Shown here: one piece after another, positions 36,201-42,617 of the stretch
How positions within the stretch are numbered: position 1 is the stretch's first letter
Layout of the letters: every line of letters begins with the position of its first letter
Source of the DNA: a virus
DNA: 42,617 bases
IMG/VR virus record: IMGVR_UViG_3300000101_004941
Coordinates: 8,496 to 51,112 of that record
Direction: 5' to 3' (one strand)
The notes under the pieces: model-generated
Seen by the model: only the letters and a program-made list of their open reading frames with translations
Databases searched by the model: none
Told to the model about the DNA's origin: nothing
Position numbers and translations under genes: made by a program

Positions 36201-36787
36201 ACACCAGTATTTGTGCTACTAAATCTATATTGTTCTGTAGGAACACTGTTAACTGTATCTTTTTTTACAGGCCTTCCAATAGGATTATTTACAGGTAATG
36301 TTGCATTTAAAACTTTTGTAAACTGTTCTTGCCAATTTGCATTACTTGGATCGTTCCATATAATTGTTTGATTTTCTAGATTAATTCCATTACTATCTCT
36401 TACAGCTTCTGATGTGCTAACTGATTCAACTTTTAATAATCCGTTAGCTGACTGATTACGCTTTGGATTATAAGATAATGTACGTGCAAGACGGAGAACA
36501 CTTTCTCTACGTTCTGCAAGTTCTAAGAAATTTTCACGTGCATTTAAATCTGTACGGAATGCAATATTTTGACCAAGGAAAGCAATCATGTCAATTAATG
36601 CAAGGTACTCAGAACTTTCAATATAATCGTTAAAATCTTCTGGATAATTTTCACGTAGATAATTTATCATTGTTCTACGCAAGTTGTCAAAGTCGTAAGA
36701 TTTAAAATCTGCGTTTCTATAACTTTGGTAGATACGCTTCCAATCTTCTGCTACTAGTAATCTATTTTGTCTATCAGTCGAGGACAT
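33254..36787 (-). CDS. 6: Baseplate wedge subunit gp6-like, 1177 aa
   Basis: The N-terminus MSSTDRQNRLLVAEDWKRIY and the block YLRENYPEDFNDYIESSEYL, followed by IDMIAFLGQNIAFRTDLNAREN, are the hallmark start of T4-like gp6 baseplate wedge proteins. A J-like region with KTGKSENLTLVFQLKYTVDN and SYYTQNRMVTAEDYQ lies near residues 395-445, and the C-terminal FGETFYFTELTAYVMQQLAP block also fits. gp6 forms the inner ring joining baseplate wedges. At 1177 residues it is almost twice T4 gp6 (660), as is common in marine relatives. The C-terminus ends in 26 serines then GGSGY. AAAGGAAAG lies upstream of the ATG, and a late motif at 36812-36819 precedes it. It follows gp25, the T4 order. Confidence 0.92.
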   Translation of the reverse strand: MSSTDRQNRLLVAEDWKRIYQSYRNADFKSYDFDNLRRTMINYLRENYPEDFNDYIESSEYLALIDMIAFLGQNIAFRTDLNARENFLELAERRESVLRLARTLSYNPKRNQSANGLLKVESVSTSEAVRDSNGINLENQTIIWNDPSNANWQEQFTKVLNATLPVNNPIGRPVKKDTVNSVPTEQYRFSSTNTGVPVFGFNKNISGSTSRFEIVSTDVNNGVIEEEAPYPGNNFAFLYRNDGKGPSSTNSGYFCHFRQGTLDNGSFIVDSPSTNQVVSIDATNVNNSDVWLYSVDEYGLEQELWTKVQAVEGNNVVYNSLSKSIRNIFSVLTRANDRISLIFSDGTFGNLPQGNFKIYYRTGKNERLIIDPKDMRGISVQIPYLSKTGKSENLTLVFQLKYTVDNASISETSASIKRNAPSSYYTQNRMVTAEDYQIAPLTSSQEIIKVKSVNRTASGISRYLDLVDATGRYSKTNLFSIDGILTREFIDTKVGFDFVTKTDIEGALANVVQPVLTNRKIKNYYLTNFPKILVGDLGLVWNSSTVDSNQNTGYFTNTSGTRQQLGRFTASTLKLIRTGTLLKFIPPSGKHFMSTEGNKIMDGVADHPGSVEYLWANIVSVSENGTIVADDGTGPVLINDIIPQGAKLTQIIPRIANSIQSSVQTQLVDQIFAYKTFGLRFDVNLGEWRLISSTNLDSASSFSIGKTGDNTNQQLDASWLLLFETNGETYTITYRGSRYLFESDEEVRFYFDNSDKVYNNRTGKIIKDKISVLSINQKDPTSNPVPYTVDYDWEIVEDYRDTEGYVNSKKVQVSFFDEDDDGVVDDPDLFDVIVNETNNPLRKYIFSEKITSIDGVEEWFYKPNSVLDIITLQNKASLGSTTLYTDGQIFYYVDENIFEILDKTTSNLNISQKYRAQIGRDNIKFHYVHAADESTRIDPSVSNIVDTYLLTRSYDNSFRQYLDNIVTTKPLAPSSDSLFLNYGATLNNIKSLSDEIIYHPVKYKILFGTKANAEFQADFKIVKNPDIVVNDNEVKSRVISAINEFFALDNWDFGETFYFTELTAYVMQQLAPTIVTFVIVPKQKDQTFGSLFEIKSESDEIFISGATVTDVAIIDNITATRLKADGAITTTSTATGNIGITSSNINSSSSSSSSSSSSSSSSSSSSSSSSSSGGSGY
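33272..33349 (-). repeat. Poly-serine tract in gp6 C-terminus (26 Ser codons)
   Basis: Twenty-six consecutive serine codons. The codons are mixed (TCA, TCT, TCC, AGT, AGC) but follow a loose 15-base period (TCATCTAGTTCTAGT). The tract lies just before GGSGY and the stop, as a flexible tail of gp6. Confidence 0.9.
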
Positions 36788-36811
36788 ATTTGGCTTTCCT
36801 TTATTATACAG

Positions 36812-36819
36812 TATTTATC
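36812..36819 (-). promoter_or_regulatory. T4-like late promoter (GATAAATA)
   Basis: GATAAATAC on the minus strand in the 56-base gap between gp25 and gp6, 25 bases upstream of the gp6 ATG. Would drive gp6 and the giant protein gene, which have no gap between them. The rest of the gap is AT-rich with no clear hairpin. Confidence 0.7.
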
Positions 36820-36843
36820 ACTATTGATTAACTACGTATATTA

Positions 36844-37293
36844 TTAGGTATTTAGAAATCCGTTATTTTGATCAAATGTTAAACGCATACTTTCGACAAT
36901 ATTATAAGTTAAAAATAGCACTTCTGCTTCAATTTGTAGGCCACTTTCATATTCATCTACTGTTACTGAGTTAACACTTATCCTTGGATCATAATTAATA
37001 ATTTCTGTTACATTATCAACAATAATTTGTTTAAGTTGTTCGGTCATTGGTTCATGTAATATGTCCCAAATAATTGTTCCAAATGTCGGATTCGCTAACA
37101 ACTCACCTTGTCTTATATGAAAATGATTAATTATATCTTGTTTTATTAATGCAAAATCATATAAATTAAATCCAATGTTGTCTGGGTCAACTGTACTAAA
37201 TCCTTTATAAGTTTTTGATCCTATACCATAGTCAGGCTTCTTGTTGGATTTAACATTTATATCTTGGTAAAGTCTTTTTTCTTGCGTACTCAT
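36844..37293 (-). CDS. 25: Baseplate wedge subunit gp25-like, 149 aa
   Basis: Matches the GPW/gp25 family: an N-terminal extension (KRLYQDINVKSNKKPDYGIG), the helix DFALIKQDIINHFHIRQGEL, then LANPTFGTIIWDILHEPMTE carrying the conserved Pro-x-Phe-Gly and Glu-Pro of the family, and the strand-rich end PRISVNSVTVDEYESGL. gp25 joins the wedge core to the tail sheath and has a lysozyme-like name only from old literature. Length is close to T4 gp25 (132). It lies between the gp5-like hub gene (11 bases) and gp6 (56 bases), the T4 baseplate neighbourhood, with AGGAAAA before its ATG. Confidence 0.92.
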   Translation of the reverse strand: MSTQEKRLYQDINVKSNKKPDYGIGSKTYKGFSTVDPDNIGFNLYDFALIKQDIINHFHIRQGELLANPTFGTIIWDILHEPMTEQLKQIIVDNVTEIINYDPRISVNSVTVDEYESGLQIEAEVLFLTYNIVESMRLTFDQNNGFLNT

Positions 37294-37304
37294 ATCTTAT
37301 TTTC

Positions 37305-39263
37305 CTAGGTTTGTGTGCCGTTAGCAGCATCATACTCTGCCTCAAATGCTGCTGTTTCTGCATCTAGTTGGGCTTGTTGGTCTGCGGTTATAGGCGCAGG
37401 TGTTGTGTTGGTTCTATCAGGTTTATATTCTGGTCCGCCTTTTATAACATCTTTACCAGTTACTGGATCTACAGCAATACGCTTCTTTTCGGTATAACTA
37501 AAGCCGTCAGCATCTACACCCTTTACTTCTTCAAATCTAGCTGTTACTTTTCCTTGATCATTCTTTGAATATCCTGTAATTTTAGGTGCAGACGCTTCAG
37601 GAATTATATTTCCATTGTTGCCTACTAATACAGCTTTGCCACCAGAGGTAATTGTTTCTGTTGTAGACGTCGATGTTGTAGATGTTGTTGTGCCGTCATC
37701 TGATACAGTAGTTGTTGTTTCAGTCTGTGGTACGCCGTTTTGATTAACTAGAGTAGCCTCTTTAACCTTTTCCTGTTCAGCAGCTTCTTCGTTTGCTCTA
37801 TCTTCGTTTGGATTTCCGCTTGCCGGTGGAACTTGACATTGTTTGAATGTATCTTCGGGATTTTTCTCTTTATTTTTATCATCGCTAGTAGCGTTTGCTT
37901 TACCTTCTTCCACCTTTTTAGGATCGTTGTCTGTTTTTTCAGGAGTATGTTCTAAAGGATTTTTATTTTCTTGACCTGACCAAGATCCTCGCTTAGGTAC
38001 TCTACCTGGAATCGGTGCTGCACCAGCTTCTGCTGCGGCTGGTCCATTCATGTCAATTCTATCTGCTGTTTCTTTATGTGCAGCTGACTTAATATTACTT
38101 GAACCAGCACAAGTAAGCATACCATCTGCTCCTACTTTGACTGTCCAATTAGCCGCTGTTTCCATTGCCATTTGATTACCAGCTTTTATATTAATGTTTT
38201 GTCCTGCTTCTATGTTAATATTTCTATCTGCTTTAAAATTAAAATCATTTTCAGTGTGTAAACTGATACTATCTTTTGCATAAATGTCAATTTTTCCGTT
38301 AGCTGTCATTTCAATCCAACTATCACCACTGCCATGAGCTATGTAAATTAAATCCTCTGCATTGTGTAGTAGTATTTGATGACCTGTTCTTGTGCGTATT
38401 CTAAATAGTTCATTAAAAGGTATACCAGGATTACCACCGTCTTTTAAACTTACATATTCACTAGGTACAGCATTTGGTCCTCTAACTGGGCCTTTTCTAA
38501 ATAGTGTAGGATCGCCATCGTCCATTACTAAAGTTGTTCCTGTAAGTCTACTTGCTTTAATGTCTATTGAATCTATTTTACCTCCAGATTTAACTGTAGG
38601 TTTACCATCTCGTCTATCAACCGGCCCTGGTGAACTCCAACCAAATACCATACTAGGCAAATCTCGTCTAGCACTAGAAGTTGTTGTACCCCGTATAGGA
38701 TCATCTGCTAACCCAGAACTATCTAAAATAAGACAAGCGTCGGGATTGCATGGTTTTAGATATTGTGTTGCATTTGTGCCGTTGGCATCTTCGGTTTTTT
38801 TATTATACTCGGCAACTGGTCTTGCTTTTGTAGGGTCTTCTTTGTTAAACTTAGTACTTGCATTACCAGGAACCATAAAGTTCATATTTTGATCTTGTAT
38901 ACATCCTATCCAATATCCCTTACCTCTGTTACCTTCTGCAAAAATTACTAAAACTTTAGTTCCTATATCAGGAGGTACAGCCCAAAAACCGTAACTTTTC
39001 TGTGTGTAATCATAACCTTCATTTTCACTTGATCCAGCATACGGAGTTACACCATAGAATGGACTTAGATAACTTACAGGTACAAATTCACCAGAAGATT
39101 CTGAATTACCTTCACTTGTAGTTTTTAATAGTTCTACCTTTAACGACCCCATGTAGTCTACATCAAGGTGTTCTCTAACAACAGCTACATACGGACCTGG
39201 GCCTTCTACAGTTTTTTGTTTAGCGTCTGCCGGTATATGTGGGGATCTAGTTTCTTTGGCCAT
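37305..39263 (-). CDS. 5: Baseplate hub/spike protein gp5-like, lysozyme domain absent, 652 aa
   Basis: Residues about 20-135 form the gp5/VgrG-type OB domain: PYVAVVREHLDVDYMGSLKV, YGFWAVPPDIGTKVLVIFAE and GKGYWIGCIQDQNMNFMVPG. A second conserved block, FNELFRIRTRTGHQILLHNA, leads into the spike needle: WIEMTANGKIDIYAKDSISL then DRNINIEAGQNINIKAGNQM, the octad-like repeats of a triple-stranded beta-helix. Between these, where T4 gp5 carries its lysozyme, I see no Glu-Asp-Thr lysozyme motif, only about 170 residues of Pro/Asp/Arg-rich linker. The last 240 residues are low-complexity (Glu/Lys/Thr-rich, 'TSTTSTSTTET'), an unusual extension beyond the needle. AGGAGG is seven bases before the ATG. 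Confidence 0.88.
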   Translation of the reverse strand: MAKETRSPHIPADAKQKTVEGPGPYVAVVREHLDVDYMGSLKVELLKTTSEGNSESSGEFVPVSYLSPFYGVTPYAGSSENEGYDYTQKSYGFWAVPPDIGTKVLVIFAEGNRGKGYWIGCIQDQNMNFMVPGNASTKFNKEDPTKARPVAEYNKKTEDANGTNATQYLKPCNPDACLILDSSGLADDPIRGTTTSSARRDLPSMVFGWSSPGPVDRRDGKPTVKSGGKIDSIDIKASRLTGTTLVMDDGDPTLFRKGPVRGPNAVPSEYVSLKDGGNPGIPFNELFRIRTRTGHQILLHNAEDLIYIAHGSGDSWIEMTANGKIDIYAKDSISLHTENDFNFKADRNINIEAGQNINIKAGNQMAMETAANWTVKVGADGMLTCAGSSNIKSAAHKETADRIDMNGPAAAEAGAAPIPGRVPKRGSWSGQENKNPLEHTPEKTDNDPKKVEEGKANATSDDKNKEKNPEDTFKQCQVPPASGNPNEDRANEEAAEQEKVKEATLVNQNGVPQTETTTTVSDDGTTTSTTSTSTTETITSGGKAVLVGNNGNIIPEASAPKITGYSKNDQGKVTARFEEVKGVDADGFSYTEKKRIAVDPVTGKDVIKGGPEYKPDRTNTTPAPITADQQAQLDAETAAFEAEYDAANGTQT

Positions 39264-41960
39264 TTAAAATCCTCCTACTATTCTACCACTTGAAAGTTGT
39301 CTTGCTGTTCCTGGTAATTTTTTGCTTGGTTGTTTTTCTGGTGGCGGAGTACCGCCTTTATTATGCTCAGGATGTCCTGGTGGTGGACCACCACCTGCAC
39401 CTGCACCTTCTGGATTTCCAGTTAGTGGATTAGTTTCAGTTTCTGTAAGTTGTTTTTTAGCATCATTTGATGTAACGGCTCCGGAGCTCTCAGTAGCTGT
39501 TTGATTAGTATCTGTAATTTGTTTAGGTCTTCGAATAGTTTGCAATGTTTGAGTAAATTGTCCTCCGGAAAATTTATTAGCTACAAACAATACTTTATAC
39601 AATCCACTAAAAGAACCTACAGGAGCAGATCCGCCGCCTGGAAAAGTCATATAATTTCCTACATAATCCATTGGAGTTCTAAAATTTATTTCAACGTCAA
39701 CTTCTCCGCTTTGATAGTCCATTGTTCCGTCTGAATTTAAATTCATGCCAGGTCCTTCAGCAGCACTATAATTGCCCATACCGCTATCTGCAATGTAATA
39801 AGGATCTCCCCAAATTTCTAAGTCAACCATAATCATGTCAACTGGTGAATTAATTAATGATTCATTAAAATTACGTGCAACTATTGATTCTGGATGTACC
39901 ATAACTCCACCAGTGTCTGTTGTATTCCCTTTATTTACATCAGCTTTTACAGGACTGGCATTTATAGATGTTCCGTCTGCTTCTGTGCTTCCTGTTGCTG
40001 CTGTCTTATTAGTACTATTTCCACCACTACTTGCAGATGTTTTAGCATCAGCTGTTTTTTGCCCATAGTCTCCAGCAATATTAGTAAAAAAGGCCATATT
40101 AAAGTTTATATCAAAATTAATAACATCGTCATTCTTTCCGGTGTATATGTAATCATATTGTTTAACAGCTTGAATCATTAAATTAGATATACCCTTTGAC
40201 GGTTCAGTTGGGTTTCTAAAATTACTATGATGAACTTTGTAAGGCACAACTTTGTAAACAAAAATCTTTGGTGGCGTTCCAGTTTTATCTACATTATCAT
40301 GATCTGTAACAACATAAGTATTTGTTTCAAGCCTATACCAATTTAACATTCCGTTTCCGTCTGGCTTTTGATCAACTATACTTCTTCCAAACTCGCTTAA
40401 TATTATTACATCCTCTATAATTTGTTCTATCTTTTTTCCATTACTAACTGTCATCATTCTTTGCTCAGGATTAACCTGTACTTTACAACGATCTATTTTT
40501 CCTTTTTCTTCTTCGCTTTGTGCTGCGCCACTTTTTACAAAACCCTTGCAACCAACATCGTCTTTTGATTTTACAATTTTTGATTTTCCGATATCGTTTA
40601 TATTTTCTTCTTTGTCAGCATAATCTCTAATAGTTTCTCCAAGATCAGATCTTCTTACTGTAATGCCCAATTCTTTATCTAAAGAAGCTTTAAATTTTTC
40701 CATCGACATACTTTTTTCTTGAACAGCTATAGCTGATTCGTATAGTCTCTGTTGTTGTTCTTGTGTAAGCTCGCGCTTTTGTGATCCTGATTCGCTATCA
40801 TTGCCTTGCGTTGTAGCTGAATTATCTTCTTGCTCACTACCACCTTTTGCAAATGCCGCACTTTCTTCTGCACTAGATTTTTTAGTAGGAAACATAATAA
40901 TATATTGGTTTGCTTTTGATTTATTTTCTTGTTCAACACCTTCAAGTTCTTTTTCATTTATATTAGTTGTTAAACTATCAAACCCCCATTGCAACATTTC
41001 CGCTACTGTTCTACCTTCAAACGATGCATCGTTTCTTGTAGATTGTGTTTGATCAGTAAGTGCTACCTCATGGAACGGAATAGCTTCTACAGCATATTGG
41101 CTTCCACCTTCTGTAACTTCAAACTCAACATTAGTTAATTTTAAAGGAAATATGCGTCTAGAATTAGGTATACTAATTGGTCGGTTTCCTGCATGTCCTT
41201 TAAATTCAACACTTAAACAAAAAGGTGCATCAATATAATTTTTATGGCCCGCACTTAATGCTGCAATCTGCAATGCTTGTAAAAATAGCCCCATACTATA
41301 AGGTTCTTGTACTTTGAAACTAATAGAAACAGCATTTGATCCTCTAGTTTTGCTATTTGGTGCTATAATAGTTTCTATTTCAACATCATCTATAAAATAT
41401 TCTGTTTTTCCATTAATTTCATATATAGTTTTACTACCTCTTAACGGGCCGCCGCCGCCTGATTTTATAACTGTAATTAAAGGATCGTTATATCTATACG
41501 TTTGATCAGGAAAGTTTAATTCAAAGTCGGTTAAACAACCTAAAGTAAAAATATAATTGTAACTAGAAAAAGGATTAAGTATGTTTGGTTGCTTACCAAT
41601 TCCTCCCATTAAGCCTCCAAAGGCTTGAGAAAGTCCTCCAAGTGACCCGCCTATTAATTTTCCGCCACTAGCAAGTCCTGGTAACTTACTATTTAATACT
41701 TGACTAATTCCGCCCTGTGCAAGATCTAAAGAACCTAAAGCAGGGCCTGTTATTCCGTTTATAGAATTAGGCATATCTAATGTTGCCCCTGTAATATCAG
41801 ATAATGATCCTTCAACCGCACTTGCAATGCCACCTACTGAAATTTTGCCCGAAGTTTGGAATTGACTAGATACTGATTCTGCAGCTTTTTCTGCTTTAGC
41901 TACTAGTTCTTCTCCCTTGGCTCTTAATCTAGCATCGATATTTTGAATATGTGATGACAT
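39264..41960 (-). CDS. Large baseplate structural protein, probable hub (gp27-like), 898 aa
   Basis: Lies directly before gp5 with no intergenic base, in the place of a hub protein. Residues 1-125 are helical then Gly/Leu/Ser-rich (GPALGSLDLAQGGISQVL). A structured domain follows: NPFSSYNYIFTLGCLTDFEL, and later VSISFKVQEPYSMGLFLQAL. Residues about 345-430 are a charged low-complexity insert (KGGSEQEDNSATTQGNDSES). A second domain has IEDVIILSEFGRSI and NWYRLETNTYVVTDHDN, then FVYKVVPYKVHHSNFRNP, compatible with the beta-barrel hub domains of gp27-type proteins. The C-terminus is Pro/Gly-rich. The gp27-like identity rests on position and general architecture, not a signature motif. AGGA lies upstream of the ATG. 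Confidence 0.75.
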   Translation of the reverse strand: MSSHIQNIDARLRAKGEELVAKAEKAAESVSSQFQTSGKISVGGIASAVEGSLSDITGATLDMPNSINGITGPALGSLDLAQGGISQVLNSKLPGLASGGKLIGGSLGGLSQAFGGLMGGIGKQPNILNPFSSYNYIFTLGCLTDFELNFPDQTYRYNDPLITVIKSGGGGPLRGSKTIYEINGKTEYFIDDVEIETIIAPNSKTRGSNAVSISFKVQEPYSMGLFLQALQIAALSAGHKNYIDAPFCLSVEFKGHAGNRPISIPNSRRIFPLKLTNVEFEVTEGGSQYAVEAIPFHEVALTDQTQSTRNDASFEGRTVAEMLQWGFDSLTTNINEKELEGVEQENKSKANQYIIMFPTKKSSAEESAAFAKGGSEQEDNSATTQGNDSESGSQKRELTQEQQQRLYESAIAVQEKSMSMEKFKASLDKELGITVRRSDLGETIRDYADKEENINDIGKSKIVKSKDDVGCKGFVKSGAAQSEEEKGKIDRCKVQVNPEQRMMTVSNGKKIEQIIEDVIILSEFGRSIVDQKPDGNGMLNWYRLETNTYVVTDHDNVDKTGTPPKIFVYKVVPYKVHHSNFRNPTEPSKGISNLMIQAVKQYDYIYTGKNDDVINFDINFNMAFFTNIAGDYGQKTADAKTSASSGGNSTNKTAATGSTEADGTSINASPVKADVNKGNTTDTGGVMVHPESIVARNFNESLINSPVDMIMVDLEIWGDPYYIADSGMGNYSAAEGPGMNLNSDGTMDYQSGEVDVEINFRTPMDYVGNYMTFPGGGSAPVGSFSGLYKVLFVANKFSGGQFTQTLQTIRRPKQITDTNQTATESSGAVTSNDAKKQLTETETNPLTGNPEGAGAGGGPPPGHPEHNKGGTPPPEKQPSKKLPGTARQLSSGRIVGGF

Positions 41961-42257
41961 TTATAGTCCTAACAAACGTTTTAGTGCTGGGCCTTTAGGT
42001 ACAAATATTTCTGTGCCTGCTTCAAAATCAAAAATAGGATCTTTTAATGTTTCAAGGTTACGTTGTGCATATACCCACCATAAATCTTTGTCTCCATACA
42101 TATCAAATGCAAGTAAATCAGGACGATGTGTATATTGTACTTGTATATTATAAAGCACATCGTCTGGTTCTGCTGGAATTGGTCTAATTTTTAATATATC
42201 TAAATATTGACCTGAAACAAATGGTGTTTTGAAATAAGGACTACTTGCTGAATACAT
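41961..42257 (-). CDS. 53: Baseplate wedge protein gp53-like, 98 aa
   Basis: A 98-residue protein matching the conserved core of gp53: YTHRPDLLAFDMYGDKDLWW followed by VYAQRNLETLKDPIFDF and FVPKGPALKRL. The Arg-Pro-Asp-Leu, Leu-Trp-Trp-Val and Asp-Pro-x-Phe-Asp-Phe positions are what I recognise, and the end resembles a short LysM-like unit. T4 gp53 is 196 residues, so this is about half, as is usual in marine relatives. It joins neighbouring wedges in the baseplate. GGAGGATTTATTTA precedes its ATG, which shares one base with the stop of the gp48-like gene. Confidence 0.87.
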   Translation of the reverse strand: MYSASSPYFKTPFVSGQYLDILKIRPIPAEPDDVLYNIQVQYTHRPDLLAFDMYGDKDLWWVYAQRNLETLKDPIFDFEAGTEIFVPKGPALKRLLGL

Positions 42258-42617
42258 TAAATAAATCCTCCTTTGCCGTTAGCATATCCGCCTTTGACAA
42301 AAGTATCTAAACTAAACTTGTGTACTTCACTTCTTGAATATGTAGGTTGTGCTACAACTGTTATTGTACTTCTTGTAGGAGCATAAGTGTTTATCTCAGG
42401 AAGATATAAGTAATCAACATCTGGTGGTAAATCAACTGACATAGATTGTATTATAGAAGGAACATTTTTAAAAACATAGTCCCCGTAACCATTTAGTAAA
42501 ACAATTGGAGGCGGTGCTCCTTGATTGCTTGTATCACCGTATGCCATTTTTGTAACTGAACGTAGGTAATGTACGCATGCCGCCCAATATAATCCTTCAG
42601 CTGCACTTTCTACATAA
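42257..42617 (-). CDS. 48: Tail tube cap gp48-like protein, C-terminal part (5' end outside window)
   Basis: The reading frame is open from the window edge (42617) to the stop at 42257, 119 codons. An ATG at 42547 (MAYGDTSNQG) is internal: the 23 codons before it encode AAEGLYWAACVHYLRSVTK, continuous in style with what follows. The recognised blocks are APPPIVLLNGYGDYVFKNVP, then DLPPDVDYLYL, then TVVAQPTYSRSEVHKFSLDT, typical of the C-terminal region of the marine T4-like gp48 tail-tube cap or a close baseplate-tube relative. It is followed at once by gp53. Identity as gp48 rather than gp54 is likely but not certain, since the N-terminal part is missing. Confidence 0.75.
   Translation of the reverse strand, partial: YVESAAEGLYWAACVHYLRSVTKMAYGDTSNQGAPPPIVLLNGYGDYVFKNVPSIIQSMSVDLPPDVDYLYLPEINTYAPTRSTITVVAQPTYSRSEVHKFSLDTFVKGGYANGKGGFI

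Noticed and set aside
36800-36830. TATAAT upstream of gp6 as a sigma-70 promoter
   Set aside because: The hexamer 17 bases upstream is TTAATC, a poor -35 box; the nearby GATAAATA late motif with matching spacing is the better explanation.
42257-42547. A separate 96-residue gene starting at ATG 42547
   Set aside because: The same frame is open to the window edge and the codons upstream encode protein-like sequence that continues into it, so the ATG is internal to a longer gp48-like gene.

Overview
The window is a stretch of a T4-like, contractile-tailed (myovirus) phage genome. Every gene I can support lies on the minus strand, so transcription runs from the right edge (42617) to the left edge (1). 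The virion proteins are recognisable T4-type baseplate parts: gp48-like, gp53, a gp5-type hub/spike, gp25 and gp6. The AT-rich sequence, the gp12-like collar fibre, the repeated fibre N-termini and the twitch-type radical SAM proteins resemble marine cyanophage/pelagiphage myoviruses. The host cannot be named from this window. I see no tRNA, CRISPR array, integrase or insertion sequence.

Right to left, 42617-18099 is the baseplate module: the C-terminal end of a gp48-like tail-tube cap protein, gp53, an 898-residue probable hub protein, a gp5-like spike protein without a visible lysozyme domain, gp25, gp6 with a run of 26 serines at its C-terminus, and a single 15.2 kb gene for a 5051-residue virion protein in the slot where T4 has gp7/gp8. 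18073-10953 is the adsorption module: a 204-residue structural protein, three long fibre-like proteins sharing one N-terminal module (one ends in a tail-collar domain), and a 302-residue accessory structural protein. Four copies of a [G/T]ATAAATA late-promoter motif sit 23-28 bases upstream of start codons in these two modules.

10891-1 is a different kind of region. It is a tightly overlapping cargo operon of enzymes: a conserved small protein, four glycosyltransferase-like proteins in two paralogous pairs, five radical SAM proteins (one frameshifted, one cut by the window edge), a Rossmann methyltransferase-like protein and two proteins of unknown function. It is headed by a perfect TTGACA-N17-TATAAT promoter (10917-10945). 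A second perfect copy (4748-4776) lies before the second half. The cargo is therefore probably transcribed by host sigma-70 RNA polymerase, on a different schedule from the surrounding late virion genes.

The working model is inference. The baseplate and fibre genes build the tail tip, and the radical SAM/glycosyltransferase/methyltransferase island makes or attaches a modification, perhaps a glycan or modified peptide on phage fibres or on the host surface. The substrate is unknown. This island is the best candidate here for an undescribed system.
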